From positions 1-64,000 of the forward strand of contig CAZWQM010000008.1 in assembly GCA_964636225.1 (NCBI GenBank): 64,000 nt of DNA, written 5' to 3'. The position numbers were made by a program, and so were the translations under genes. The notes beneath the pieces are model-generated. The model ran no database searches. It was not told the DNA's origin and saw nothing but the letters and a program-made list of their open reading frames with translations. Shown piece by piece: positions 33,644 through 42,945 of the stretch; within the stretch, counting starts at the first letter, position 1; each line of letters starts with the position of its first letter. Source of the DNA: UBA1858 sp964636225 (GTDB lineage Bacteria; Pseudomonadota; Gammaproteobacteria; UBA4575).

Positions 33644-35157
33644 ATGTCTATCGCGACCATCTACAGTCGTGGACAAATGGGAATGGCCGCACCTCTGGTG
33701 TCGGTAGAAGTACATTTGTCGAACGGCCTGCCTAGTTTTTCCATAGTCGGCCTGCCCGATACTGCTGTGAGAGAAAGTAAAGACGGAGTCCGAGCAGCAC
33801 TGATAAATTCCAATTTTGAATCCCCGGCACGGCGTATTACGGTTAACCTTGCTCCAGCAGAGTTACCCAAGCAGGGAGGGCGAGTTGATTTACCTATTGC
33901 CCTTGGCTTACTGGTCGCTTCAGGGCAACTAAATGAATCTACCGTAGTCGGTTATGAGTTTTTGGGAGAACTCGGCCTCAGTGGAGAATTGCGTAAAACC
34001 GTAGGTATCTTACCTGCGGCTTATTCCTGCCAGAAAGCCGGCAATAAGCTGATTACTTCAAAAGAAAATCATGAAGAACTTATTCCTATTATGCATACCC
34101 ACTACTTTTGTGCGTGCCACCTTCTGGATGTATGCGCACATCTAAATAATATTAAAAAGCTGATCACTGAACCGGTTAACATCACTCTACAAGCAGCACC
34201 AACTCAACTTTCCTTTAATGATGTATGCGGTCAACAGCAAGCCAAACGGGCCTTATGCATCGCGGCTGCCGGACAACATCATGTACTAATGATCGGATCG
34301 CCGGGTTCGGGTAAATCCATGCTGGCCAATCGCTTTCCATCATTGCTGCCACCATTGAACGAGGATGAAATGTTCGAAACCTGTAGCATATATTCCATCG
34401 CCAATGTTCAGGGTCAAAAGCGGCAACCGCAAAACCGCCCCTTTCGTTCACCACATCACACAGTTTCTGCAGTCGGTCTGGCAGGAGGTGGCTCTAACCC
34501 AAAACCGGGTGAGATCTCCCTGGCACATAATGGCGTATTGTTTTTAGATGAGTTTACCGAGTTTGATCGCCGCACTCTGGAAATACTGCGAGAACCCCTC
34601 GAAACGGGCATCATCTCCATTTCAAGAGCTGCAGCCCAGGTAGAGTTCCGGCCAGATTCCAGCTGATTGCAGCGATGAATCCTTGTCCCAACGGTTGCGA
34701 TATTAATGAATACGGTCAATGCGAATGTACAAGTGAACAACTAAAACGTTATCGCAGCAAGATTTCATCTCCACTTCTTGACCGCATTGATATTCAAGTC
34801 AGCGTGCCAAAGTTACCCACCGAAACATTACTGGACACATCTCGCCCGATTCAGGATGAAATGCCGCAAATACAGTTAAAAATAAATGATGCCAGAGAAT
34901 TTCAAATGAAGCGGCAGGGAACACCAAATGCACTTTTGGAGAGTACGCAGATGAGAGAGATATGTCGGTTTCCGATGAACAGCCAACCGACCATTCTGGA
35001 AAAATTAAAAAAGTTAAATATCAGTGCACACGCTTTTCACAGAATTCTAAAAATAGCTCGCACGATTGCAGATCTGGAACAGGCGGATGACATTGCTTTA
35101 CCCCATATTCTGGAAGCAATGTCATACCGTCAATTTGATCGCTTACTAAAAAATTAA
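33644..35157 (+). pseudogene. comM: ComM/YifB-type AAA helicase (Mg-chelatase-like), frame broken by one base
   Basis: The first frame (33644-34666) has the LonC-like start (VEVHLSNGLPSFSIVGLPDTAVRESKDGV region) and the Mg-chelatase AAA core: Walker A GSPGSGKSMLANRFPSLLPPL and Walker B GVLFLDEFTEF. It ends in AAAQVEFRPDSS then stop. The second frame (from 34651) resumes as RFQLIAAMNPCPNGC, the sensor region, through the C-terminal Mg_chelatase_C domain to 35157. Adding one C to the CC at 34648-34649 gives VEFPARFQLIAAMNPCP, the normal family sequence, and restores about 505 residues. ComM is a hexameric branch-migration helicase for natural transformation. As read, the gene is inactive; a base-call error is a serious alternative. 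Confidence 0.88.
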
Positions 35158-35175
35158 CTTAGATATCAAATTAGA

Positions 35176-35652
35176 TTACTTGATCATGTAGTCGACGGCC
35201 GCTTTGATCGCGTCGTCTGACATATCGGCTCGACCACCTTTAGCGGGCATCGCATTTAAGCCTTTAAGCGCGCTTGTATAAAGCGTGTCCTTGCCTTTCG
35301 CTAAGCGTGGCTCCCAAGCGGCAGCATCGCCCAATTTAGGCGCATTAAGTACACCGGTTGTATGGCACGAAGCACATACCTGTTGAAATACCTGCTCACC
35401 ACTTAACTCCGCAGATACCATTTGTGCCGGGGCTGAAGTAGTTGCAGAAACACCGGCTTCAGCGGGTACACTTCCCACATACACTTCACCGACGGGCTTG
35501 ATTCGCTCCGCCACTGCTTTTTGGACACGCACATCCGATTCCATTGCGTCACTGTTATATAGAATATTCGCGAGCACAAGAATGGTGATGGTAAATCCTA
35601 CCAGGCCGACTAACAGGGCCATAAACATCGTTGTAAATTGTCTGTCTTCCAA
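35176..35652 (-). CDS. Membrane-anchored cytochrome c5 family protein
   Basis: 158 residues: one N-terminal membrane helix (about 10-30, ALLVGLVGFTITILVLANIL), an Ala-rich linker and a class I cytochrome c domain with the haem site CASCH (about 93) and distal Met in LNAMPAKGGRADMSDD. The KLGDAAAWEPRLAKG segment is typical of cytochrome c5. It carries electrons at the periplasmic face of the inner membrane. Convergent with comM, 18 bp apart. Close to cytochrome c4 and a DsbA-like protein. Confidence 0.9.
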   Translation of the reverse strand: MEDRQFTTMFMALLVGLVGFTITILVLANILYNSDAMESDVRVQKAVAERIKPVGEVYVGSVPAEAGVSATTSAPAQMVSAELSGEQVFQQVCASCHTTGVLNAPKLGDAAAWEPRLAKGKDTLYTSALKGLNAMPAKGGRADMSDDAIKAAVDYMIK

Positions 35653-35790
35653 GGTAACTCCTGATCAAAAAACTTGCCTGAAAATTTAAGCCCGCGATTA
35701 TAGATCATAAACGCCTTCACCTGCACCTACTATCTATTCTCTTACAGCGTTATAGCATCGGTATAAAGAGACATATCACTTCACGAAACC

Positions 35791-35814
35791 GGTGAAATTA
35801 GACTGGATTTCACC
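35791..35814. repeat. 24-bp inverted repeat in a 499-bp gap without a supported gene
   Basis: GGTGAAAT (35791-35798) and ATTTCACC (35807-35814) are perfect arms around 8 bases, an operator-like size. The gap 35653-36151 between the cytochrome c5 start and the dsbA-like stop otherwise holds two short overlapping plus-strand frames (35906-36134) with no homology I recognise and no good ribosome site. Confidence 0.4.
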
Positions 35815-36151
35815 TCAGAAAGACCTTGCCAGCATTAACAGTTGTCAATTTTACGCCGCCTGTCAAATGCGATGCTACTCTTAATCATGCTACCTGTGTA
35901 TGTGAATGACCATCCAAGTATGCTTGGTTTTATTCAGGGATGATCAAATACTTATGCGGGCAGATTTACACAAAAAAGCCAAATATATCTACTTCAAGAT
36001 TGTCAACGCCACGTCTGAGGGAGAACTCACAGAACCAGTCTCAGGCCATGACGCACATTCTTCGGACAGATATGCATTCAGCTCACTTTCTCAACCCCCA
36101 AGCAAGCGCAAACGCTCTCGCTAGACTAGGTTAGAATTATTTTGCGGCACG

Positions 36152-36781
36152 CTATTGGGTTAATTGATTTATTATAGTAATCAATTGAGAGTATCCGCCG
36201 GCTTCTGAAGCAGAAGTTTTGTATTTACCATCAATAATTATGGAAGGGACACCCGTCACCTGATACTGACGAATCAGCTGTTTTACGCGACTGATCTTTG
36301 TTTCCACGGCAAAGGAGGCGAAATTCTCTCTGAACTTGGCCTCGTCAATATCATGCGCGGCCAGGTATCTGGCAATGGAATCAAGATCATGCAAATTACG
36401 ACCTTGCTCGTTTATGCCGTTAAATAGCAGGTCGTGAGCCTTGTCTAATTCACCCATAATTTCCAGTGCATAGTAGGCACGCGCATGCTGCTCCCAACGC
36501 GCACTAAAAATTGCCGGAACACGGATAAAGTCAACGTCTTCAGGCTTCTCCTTTTTCCACTGTTTGATGTAGGGTTCAAAATCAAAACAGTGTGAACAGC
36601 CGTACCAGAATAACTCGACAACTTCATGACGGGTGCCGTCTTCGGTCAGTCTTGGCACTGCCGGGTCCAGCACTATGTAACCCAGCCCACTCTGAGGCTG
36701 ACCATGGCTATCTGCCGCCATGCTAAATGGATGAACCAATAATAAGATGAAAAATGCGGTAATCTTTAAAAATTTATCCAT
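36152..36781 (-). CDS. dsbA: DsbA-like thiol:disulfide interchange protein
   Basis: 209 residues with a signal peptide (about 1-22). The thioredoxin-fold active site is FWYGCSHCFDFEP, so the redox pair is Cys-Ser-His-Cys instead of the standard CPHC. The cis-proline loop is VTGVPSIIIDG. The helical insert between them is of DsbA size. It oxidises thiols in exported proteins, and neighbours are periplasmic cytochromes c, whose haem sites need thiol handling. Ser for Pro should alter the redox potential. Length and layout otherwise standard. Confidence 0.9.
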   Translation of the reverse strand: MDKFLKITAFFILLLVHPFSMAADSHGQPQSGLGYIVLDPAVPRLTEDGTRHEVVELFWYGCSHCFDFEPYIKQWKKEKPEDVDFIRVPAIFSARWEQHARAYYALEIMGELDKAHDLLFNGINEQGRNLHDLDSIARYLAAHDIDEAKFRENFASFAVETKISRVKQLIRQYQVTGVPSIIIDGKYKTSASEAGGYSQLITIINQLTQ

Positions 36782-36897
36782 TATTTCCTATCCTGTTTAT
36801 CCCTATGGTTTCGATCGCTAATTGTTCAACAGGCTGCCAATATGGTGCAACCTGTTGTTATTTGGAGCCCATGTAAAATGGATAGTTCCGCTATTAT

Positions 36898-37518
36898 CTA
36901 ATGGAGGCCTTGAATATACTGGGCTAATGCCTTGATCTCGGTATCAGTGAGGCGTTCTGTCACACTAACCATAATGGCAGTGGTAGGATCAATATTTTTT
37001 TCCAGCGTGGGATCTATTGCTCGAAAAGCCATCAGTCGGCTTTCAGTGTATGTTGCGTGTTGCCCCCTTAATCTTGGAAATTTAGCGGGTAAATTACCCA
37101 CACCATTGGGTCCATGACAGGCCGAACAGGCGGTAACATCTTTGTCAATAATACCGCCTCGGTAGATGGCTTGTCCCATTTTAACCAAATCAGGATCTGC
37201 TGCACCCGGTGTCCCTGTCTGAGATGAATAATAAGCCGCCAGATCATGCATATCTTGTTCGCTTAATGCGGCTGCCTGAGGGGCCATTAATGGGTTGGAG
37301 CGAGTCCCTTCTTTGAATCGAGTGAGTTGCTCAATGATATAGGGCGCACCCTGTCCGGCCAGTTTTGGCCATGCAGGATTGGCACTGTTTCCATCAGCTC
37401 CGTGACAGGCGGCACATGGAGCAGACTTCGCTTTACCCGCTTCAGCATCCGCTGCTGCAAATAACGAATGACTACCTAATAGCAGTAGTAGAATTAATAA
37501 TTGGATAGAAATTTTCAT
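36898..37518 (-). CDS. Dihaem cytochrome c4
   Basis: 206 residues: a signal peptide (LLILLLLLGSHSLFAAADA) and two cytochrome c domains with haem sites CAACHGADG (about 35) and CSACHGPNG (about 132). Distal Met candidates are PLMAPQAAAL and the TTAIMVSVTERL region. The ATG at 37518 is chosen over an in-frame ATG at 37539, as GGAAGG sits five bases before it. Cytochromes c4 pass electrons to cytochrome c oxidases, especially cbb3. The order c4-dsbA beside engB and polA is known from pseudomonads. Confidence 0.93.
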   Translation of the reverse strand: MKISIQLLILLLLLGSHSLFAAADAEAGKAKSAPCAACHGADGNSANPAWPKLAGQGAPYIIEQLTRFKEGTRSNPLMAPQAAALSEQDMHDLAAYYSSQTGTPGAADPDLVKMGQAIYRGGIIDKDVTACSACHGPNGVGNLPAKFPRLRGQHATYTESRLMAFRAIDPTLEKNIDPTTAIMVSVTERLTDTEIKALAQYIQGLH

Positions 37519-37637
37519 GTGACCTTCCCAAATGTGCATAATCTAAGTAAAACAACCCGTATATCCTCGCACCAACAGGTGCCGGCGCCTTGTATACCAT
37601 AAAACTATAAGGCCTCGCAAAACTAAGCTCGAATAAT

Positions 37638-38246
37638 ATGGATTTTAAAAACCAATTAGCTAAAACCACATTCTACACCAGTGCGTCCAGCGCAGACTCA
37701 TTACCCTCAGACCAGGGTAGCGAAGTCGCTTTTGCTGGCCGCTCAAATGCTGGTAAGTCCAGTGCCATTAACCGCCTATGCAGTCAAAAAGGTTTAGCCC
37801 GTACTTCAAAGACACCGGGGCGTACACAGTTAATCAATTTTTTTACGGTTTATGATTCAAATAAGTTGGCTGATTTACCTGGATACGGTTACGCCAAAGC
37901 CAGTCACAGTAAGCAGCAGCAGTGGCTGGCATTACTTGATCACTACTTTACACATCGTCAGGTACTCAAAGGCACAATAATTGTGATGGATATTCGCCAC
38001 CCCTTTCAAGACTCTGATCAGAAAATGATCGATTGGTGTCTTCATCACCAGTGCTCGGTGCATTTGCTGCTGAATAAGTCCGATAAACTCAGCCGAAATC
38101 AAGCTAACAATCAATTACAAAAGGCGAGAAACTTACTTTCCACATACTCAGCAGAATCCATTAGCGTACAACTATTTTCCGCCATCACCGGAGTAGGTAT
38201 GGAGGAAGCTATAAATAAGATATTTCACTGGTTTGGGGAGTATTAA
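37638..38246 (+). CDS. engB: EngB/YsxC GTPase, ribosome assembly
   Basis: A 202-residue GTPase: G1 GRSNAGKSSAINRL, G2 threonines in SKTPGRTQLINFF, G3 DLPGYGYAKAS, G4 NKSDKLS and G5 SAITG. Required for late 50S subunit assembly in most bacteria. It is divergent from cytochrome c4, and it neighbours polA as in E. coli (yihA). Confidence 0.95.
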   Translation: MDFKNQLAKTTFYTSASSADSLPSDQGSEVAFAGRSNAGKSSAINRLCSQKGLARTSKTPGRTQLINFFTVYDSNKLADLPGYGYAKASHSKQQQWLALLDHYFTHRQVLKGTIIVMDIRHPFQDSDQKMIDWCLHHQCSVHLLLNKSDKLSRNQANNQLQKARNLLSTYSAESISVQLFSAITGVGMEEAINKIFHWFGEY

Positions 38247-38251
38247 AATGG

Positions 38252-38339
38252 CCCTGAAGCAATAAAATTGCTTCAGGGAAATAAGTTAGGCTTGGAATTG
38301 GGGAGACCAAGCCTTCCGCTCAGGGAGGGAAGCGGTTTT
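38252..38339 (+). ncRNA. Three consecutive hairpins ending in a T run (candidate structured RNA or 3' UTR)
   Basis: Hairpin 1: 38252-38262 with 38268-38278 (11 bp perfect, loop TAAAA). Hairpin 2: AGGCTTGG 38288-38295 with CCAAGCCT 38307-38314 (8 bp). Hairpin 3: CCGCT 38316-38320 with AGCGG 38331-38335, then TTTT, a weak terminator. Loops 2 and 3 hold GGGGA and AGGGA, the kind of motif CsrA/RsmA binds. It lies just after engB on the side facing polA, where enteric bacteria have Spot 42, but the sequence does not look like Spot 42. Confidence 0.4.
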
Positions 38340-38398
38340 GCAGTATCTGCACATGGTATTTAGGACTGAACGAGTTGGATTTAGTTCACAGAAAAATT

Positions 38399-38758
38399 TT
38401 AAAAACTTTTTTGAATATATATGCCGTAGCTTTCATCTTGTGCCTGACCGAATTGTGTGGGCCCGTCAAATTCGTATCCTAGCTTAGAGGTTACAGCATC
38501 GTTGAGTGTATCACTGGTGAAAACACCAATTTTTGTCTGGGCTTCTGGCAAAGGGGCAAATACTATTTGCTCCTGCTCATTGCCCTGATAGGTAGCCGCA
38601 ATCCCTGTAGAAAGATTCGCCCATTCCCGTGATGTATTATGCTCTTCCGATTTAACGCCATGGTATAGATCAAGCAACTGGTCACGCTGCAGATCCAGTG
38701 CATGCGATGATGTGCTTAATGTCAGTGTGGCCCCAATTACATAGAAGTACTGTTTCAT
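38399..38758 (-). CDS. Small exported protein of unknown function
   Basis: 119 residues from the ATG at 38758 (an in-frame start at 38800 adds only a charged extension). It has a signal peptide ending near SSHALD. The mature part is about 95 residues, has no cysteines, and ends in YGIYIQKSF, whose terminal aromatic recalls outer-membrane strands; but it is too short to be a full barrel. Not recognised. It lies between engB and polA on the polA strand. Confidence 0.6.
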   Translation of the reverse strand: MKQYFYVIGATLTLSTSSHALDLQRDQLLDLYHGVKSEEHNTSREWANLSTGIAATYQGNEQEQIVFAPLPEAQTKIGVFTSDTLNDAVTSKLGYEFDGPTQFGQAQDESYGIYIQKSF

Positions 38759-38892
38759 ATTCTTATCCTCGTCCTGTTTGAATCCCTTCTTACAGCCCAA
38801 TCTAGTGTTGGTTAAAGTAAGCGTTGGCGTGAATTATATGAAGCGGTTCGAATTCTAGGAGTGGCTCAGGATTAATGGTTATAGACTCACGA

Positions 38893-41598
38893 TTAATGGG
38901 CCTCATCCCAGTTCAGCCCACTGTTGGCATCCACTTCCAGCGGGACATCCAGATCTGCGGCCGCCACCATGCGAGAAACTATGTTTTCTCTGGCTTCTTG
39001 TAAAAATGTGTTCTTGATCTCAAAAACCAGTTCGTCGTGCACCTGCATAATCATCAAGACCGGCTTTTCAGACTGGTATATCCATTCATCAATGGAAATC
39101 ATCGCGCGTTTAATAATATCCGCTGCACTGCCTTGCATGGGCGCATTGATGGCGGTGCGTTCGGCATACTGGCGACGTTGTGCATTTCGAGAGTTGATTT
39201 CTGGCAAGTACAGACGTCGTCCAAAGATAGTTTCCACATAGCCCTGCTCATGCGCAAGTTCTCGTGTTGCATCCATATATTCCCGCACTCCAGGGTAACG
39301 CTCAAAATATAAATCAATATAGCTTTGTGCTTCCCCACGTGAAACACCAAGTTGTTTCCCCAGTCCAAAAGCAGACATTCCATAGATCAGTCCAAAATTC
39401 ACCGCTTTAGCCGCTCGTCGTTGCTGCTTTGAGACTTTATCAATATCAACCGCAAAGACTTCTGATGCAGTTGCGCTGTGAATATCTTTCCCATGCGCAA
39501 ACGAAGCTACAAGTCGTTCATCTTTAGACAGGTGCGCCATAATACGTAATTCTATTTGCGAGTAATCCGCTGCCAGCAAAGAACACTGCTTGTTGGCAAT
39601 AAAGGCCTGGCGAATTCGTCGCCCTTCTTCTGTTCGTATCGGTATATTTTGTAAATTCGGCTCGGTGGAAGACAATCTGCCAGTGGAAGCCACAGCCTGA
39701 TGATAAGAAGTGTGAACTCGCCCAGTCGCTTTACAGATTTGTTTGGGCAACTTATCAACATAAGTCGTTTTTAATTTCTTCAATGATCGATACTCAAGGA
39801 TCATTTCTGGAAATTCATAATCTCTGGCCAGTTCCTGCAAAACATCCTCCGCCGTGGAAGGTTGACCTTTGGGCGTTTTACGAATAACCGGCAATTCCAG
39901 TTGTTCAAAGAGTATTTTTTGTAACTGTTTGGGAGAATCGAGGTTGAATTGTTCGCCAATAACTTCGTGAGCTTGTATTTCCAGCTGTATGATTTTTTCA
40001 GACAGTTCTTTACTTTGAGATGCAAGCAATTTGGAATCGATCAGCACACCATTGCATTCAAGTCGCGAAAGAACAGACAGCATGGGCACTTCGATATCAC
40101 GATAAAGTATCTGCTGTTTTTCAAGCTTTTCTAATTGTGGCCAGAAATGATGATGCAGTTGCAGGCACATGTCGGCATCTTCTGCGGCATAGTCTAACGC
40201 GACATCCAGCTCAACCTGATTAAAAGTAATTTGCTTGGCACCTTTACCGGCAACGTCTTCGAACTTGATATTTTCATGACCCAGATGCAGTTCACATAGA
40301 GTATCCAGATCGTGTCGACTGGCGACGGAATTCACAACATAAGACTCCAGCATGGTGTCATGCTGAATGCCGGCGAGTTTAATATCATGGCGGGACAATA
40401 CTGATTGATCGTATTTTAAATTGTGCCCAACTTTAGCTATCGACGAATCGGCAAGTACATCTGCGATGTGCTCCAGAGCTTCCTTCAGTGTCAGCTGCTT
40501 GGGTGCACCAGTGTAATCATGGGCCACCGGTAGATAAGCGGCCTCACCCGGCTGAACAGAAAATGACATACCGACAAGATTAGCCACCATGTAGTCCAGA
40601 CTGTCTGTTTCTGTATCAAATGCAAATATATCGGCTTTTTTTAATTTACCAATCCATTTGGAAAGCTCTTTTTTAGTCAGTATTAGCTGGTAGTCTTTTT
40701 CTTTATCGACAGAATTCGCACTCGCATCAGTTGGGCTTTCTTCTTGTGCATCCAGTTCATCTAGCCAGGTTTTAAAATCCAGATCCTTATATAACTTGGC
40801 CAGAAGCTGGTTGTTCCTCGCCCCTAACTGCAAATTATCTATGTCAAAGTCGAGTTTTACATCACATTTAATTGTCGCCAGCTGATAAGACAAGGGCAGC
40901 TGGTCCACTGCTGCACGCAGCTTCTCACCTATCTTACCTTTGATTTCATCTGCATGATCAATGACGCCCTGCATAGTTTCAAACTGTTGCAACCATTTTA
41001 CTGCCGTCTTTGGGCCGACACCGGGAACACCGGGTATGTTGTCAACTTTATCTCCGATTAGTGCCAGATAGTCTATGATTTGTTCAGGTGCAACACCGAA
41101 CTTCTCAGTGACGCCCTCAACATTCATACGCGTATCGTTCATGGTGTTAATTAATGAGACATGCTCATTCACTAACTGAGCCATATCTTTATCGCCTGTA
41201 GATACCAGCACTCTATGTTTGTCTACCACTGCTTCATGCGCCAGAGTTCCTATCACATCATCCGCTTCAACTTCATCCACACAAAGCAATGGAATTCCCA
41301 ACGCTTTAATCAGTGCGTGCAATGGCTCAATTTGTAAACGCAGATCGTCCGGCATCGGCGGTCGTGTAGCTTTGTATTGTTTAAATAACTTGTGTCGGAA
41401 TGTTTTTCCTTTGGCATCAAATATCACCGCAACACGATCTGGCTGCTCTTCCTCTATCAGCTTGCGTATCATACGCAGCACACCATATACCGCACCGGTT
41501 GGTGTACCCTGTTTATTTGTTAATGGAGGCAGTGCATGAAATGCACGATACAAATACGAGGAGCCATCAACTAAAAGTAGTAAAGGGTGTTTTGCCAT
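38893..41598 (-). CDS. polA: DNA polymerase I
   Basis: 901 residues with all three domains. The 5' nuclease (1-290) has VDGSSYLYRAFHALP, VEADDVIG, STGDKDMAQL and the GDKVDNIPGVPGVG hairpin. The 3'-5' exonuclease (about 300-500) keeps FDTETDSLD, so proofreading should work. The polymerase (about 510-901) has LLAADYSQIELRIMAHL (motif A), RRAAKAVNFGLIYGMSAFGL (motif B) and MQVHDELVFE (motif C). It is the repair and Okazaki-fragment polymerase. A paralogue of its 5' nuclease domain is at 14.2 kb. Confidence 0.98.
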   Translation of the reverse strand: MAKHPLLLLVDGSSYLYRAFHALPPLTNKQGTPTGAVYGVLRMIRKLIEEEQPDRVAVIFDAKGKTFRHKLFKQYKATRPPMPDDLRLQIEPLHALIKALGIPLLCVDEVEADDVIGTLAHEAVVDKHRVLVSTGDKDMAQLVNEHVSLINTMNDTRMNVEGVTEKFGVAPEQIIDYLALIGDKVDNIPGVPGVGPKTAVKWLQQFETMQGVIDHADEIKGKIGEKLRAAVDQLPLSYQLATIKCDVKLDFDIDNLQLGARNNQLLAKLYKDLDFKTWLDELDAQEESPTDASANSVDKEKDYQLILTKKELSKWIGKLKKADIFAFDTETDSLDYMVANLVGMSFSVQPGEAAYLPVAHDYTGAPKQLTLKEALEHIADVLADSSIAKVGHNLKYDQSVLSRHDIKLAGIQHDTMLESYVVNSVASRHDLDTLCELHLGHENIKFEDVAGKGAKQITFNQVELDVALDYAAEDADMCLQLHHHFWPQLEKLEKQQILYRDIEVPMLSVLSRLECNGVLIDSKLLASQSKELSEKIIQLEIQAHEVIGEQFNLDSPKQLQKILFEQLELPVIRKTPKGQPSTAEDVLQELARDYEFPEMILEYRSLKKLKTTYVDKLPKQICKATGRVHTSYHQAVASTGRLSSTEPNLQNIPIRTEEGRRIRQAFIANKQCSLLAADYSQIELRIMAHLSKDERLVASFAHGKDIHSATASEVFAVDIDKVSKQQRRAAKAVNFGLIYGMSAFGLGKQLGVSRGEAQSYIDLYFERYPGVREYMDATRELAHEQGYVETIFGRRLYLPEINSRNAQRRQYAERTAINAPMQGSAADIIKRAMISIDEWIYQSEKPVLMIMQVHDELVFEIKNTFLQEARENIVSRMVAAADLDVPLEVDANSGLNWDEAH

Positions 41599-41678
41599 AA
41601 GTAGAAAATATATTTCATTATTGTAGATAAGCAGATTACAACGTTATCATGTACCTCCACGCAAGGGAAAAATAGAGT

Positions 41679-42401
41679 ATGACAGATCAAACTAGAGAAC
41701 GGTCCGTGGCAGGCAGCAGCGGCTCCAGCACCTTATCACGTGAAAGCTGGAAAATATTCCAAATAATGGCGGAATTTGTGGAGGGCTTTGAGCGTTTATC
41801 CAACATTCCGCCATCAGTGAGTATTTTCGGTTCGGCACGCATCCCCAAAGATCATCCTTTTTATAAATTAACTGAAACAATTTCACGCAAGCTATCAGAC
41901 GCTGGTTTTTCAGTGGTCAGCGGAGGCGGACCTGGCATTATGGAAGCAGCCAACAAAGGCTGCTTTGCCGGAAAATCTCCCAGTGTAGGTTTAAACATTA
42001 TGTTGCCGCATGAACAGTCTGGCAATCCGTTTCAGGATATATCATTAAACTTTAGGCATTTTTTTTCACGCAAAGTCATGTTCGTTAAATATGCATCTGC
42101 TTATGTAGTTCTGCCGGGAGGATTCGGCACGCTAGATGAGCTGGCAGAAATTCTGACTTTAGTGCAAACCGGTAAATCACGTAAAATTCCGATCATCCTT
42201 GTTCAGTCCGACTTCTGGGACGGCTTATTGAATTGGTTCAAGGAGTCGTTATTAAAACATGGCGCAATCTCTCCGACTGATCTGGATTTAATGAAAGTGA
42301 TTGATGACCCATCAGAAGTGGTCACCGCAATATTTGACTACTACGAAGGAAGAACATTTGAGCCTTCAACAGAAGAACAAGAAAAACTACTCGAATTATA
42401 A
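41679..42401 (+). CDS. LOG-family nucleotide phosphoribohydrolase
   Basis: 240 residues. The LOG signatures are present: VSGGGPGIMEAANKG (about 86-100) and the catalytic PGGFGTLDELAEIL (about 147-160). Such enzymes cleave nucleoside monophosphates to a free base and ribose 5-phosphate; plant and some bacterial homologues make cytokinins, while housekeeping forms (PpnN-like) salvage purines. This one is about half the length of PpnN. It is divergent from polA. The substrate cannot be told from sequence alone. Confidence 0.9.
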   Translation: MTDQTRERSVAGSSGSSTLSRESWKIFQIMAEFVEGFERLSNIPPSVSIFGSARIPKDHPFYKLTETISRKLSDAGFSVVSGGGPGIMEAANKGCFAGKSPSVGLNIMLPHEQSGNPFQDISLNFRHFFSRKVMFVKYASAYVVLPGGFGTLDELAEILTLVQTGKSRKIPIILVQSDFWDGLLNWFKESLLKHGAISPTDLDLMKVIDDPSEVVTAIFDYYEGRTFEPSTEEQEKLLEL

Positions 42402-42439
42402 TTCAAGATTTAACAACCGAATAATGCCTGTTTAACACT

Positions 42440-42940
42440 ATGCTAGAAAAAACCCAGTCAAACATTAATCGTTTAAACGACTGGTTAGGCCGCAGTGTGG
42501 CATGGTTTATACTGGCTATGGTGCTCATCACTTTTTTCAATGTGGTCATGCGTTATGGCTTCAACTTTGGCCTGATCACCATTCAGGAAAGTGTTATTTA
42601 TCTGCATAGCTTCGTATTTATGCTGGCAATAGCTTACACGTATAAACATAATGAACATGTCAGAGTTGATATCTTCTATGCCAACTACTCCGACAAACAA
42701 AAAGCGTGGGTCGATTTGCTGGGCACTTTATTTTTATTATTTCCATTTTGCCTTTATTTAACTTTTTCCAGTTGGGAATATACCGCCAATTCATGGAAAT
42801 TATTGGAGGGTTCACGTGAAGCAGGCGGTCTGCCACTTGTTTTTATTCTTAAGTCTCTTATTCCATTAATGCCGGTCCTTTTGTTGCTACAGGGCATCTC
42901 TACTGTATGCAGTAGTCTGATTACCATTCGCACAAAATAA
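42440..42940 (+). CDS. TRAP transporter small permease (DctQ type)
   Basis: 166 residues with four membrane helices (about 17-37, 50-66, 88-106, 130-152). The NVVMRYGFNFGLITIQESVIYLHSFVFML stretch (given as residues about 36-64) is the family core, and KHNEHVRVDIFY follows as usual. It pairs with the large permease 5 bp downstream to form the membrane part of a Na+-driven uptake system. Confidence 0.92.
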   Translation: MLEKTQSNINRLNDWLGRSVAWFILAMVLITFFNVVMRYGFNFGLITIQESVIYLHSFVFMLAIAYTYKHNEHVRVDIFYANYSDKQKAWVDLLGTLFLLFPFCLYLTFSSWEYTANSWKLLEGSREAGGLPLVFILKSLIPLMPVLLLLQGISTVCSSLITIRTK

Positions 42941-42945
42941 CTGTT

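Noticed and set aside
35906..36134. Two overlapping short plus-strand frames in the 35.7-36.1 kb gap
   Set aside because: No recognisable domain, poor start context and ordinary length for chance frames.
38252..38339. Identity as Spot 42 RNA
   Set aside because: Location is similar to the enteric gene but the sequence and hairpin set do not match what I know of Spot 42; kept only as an unnamed structured element.
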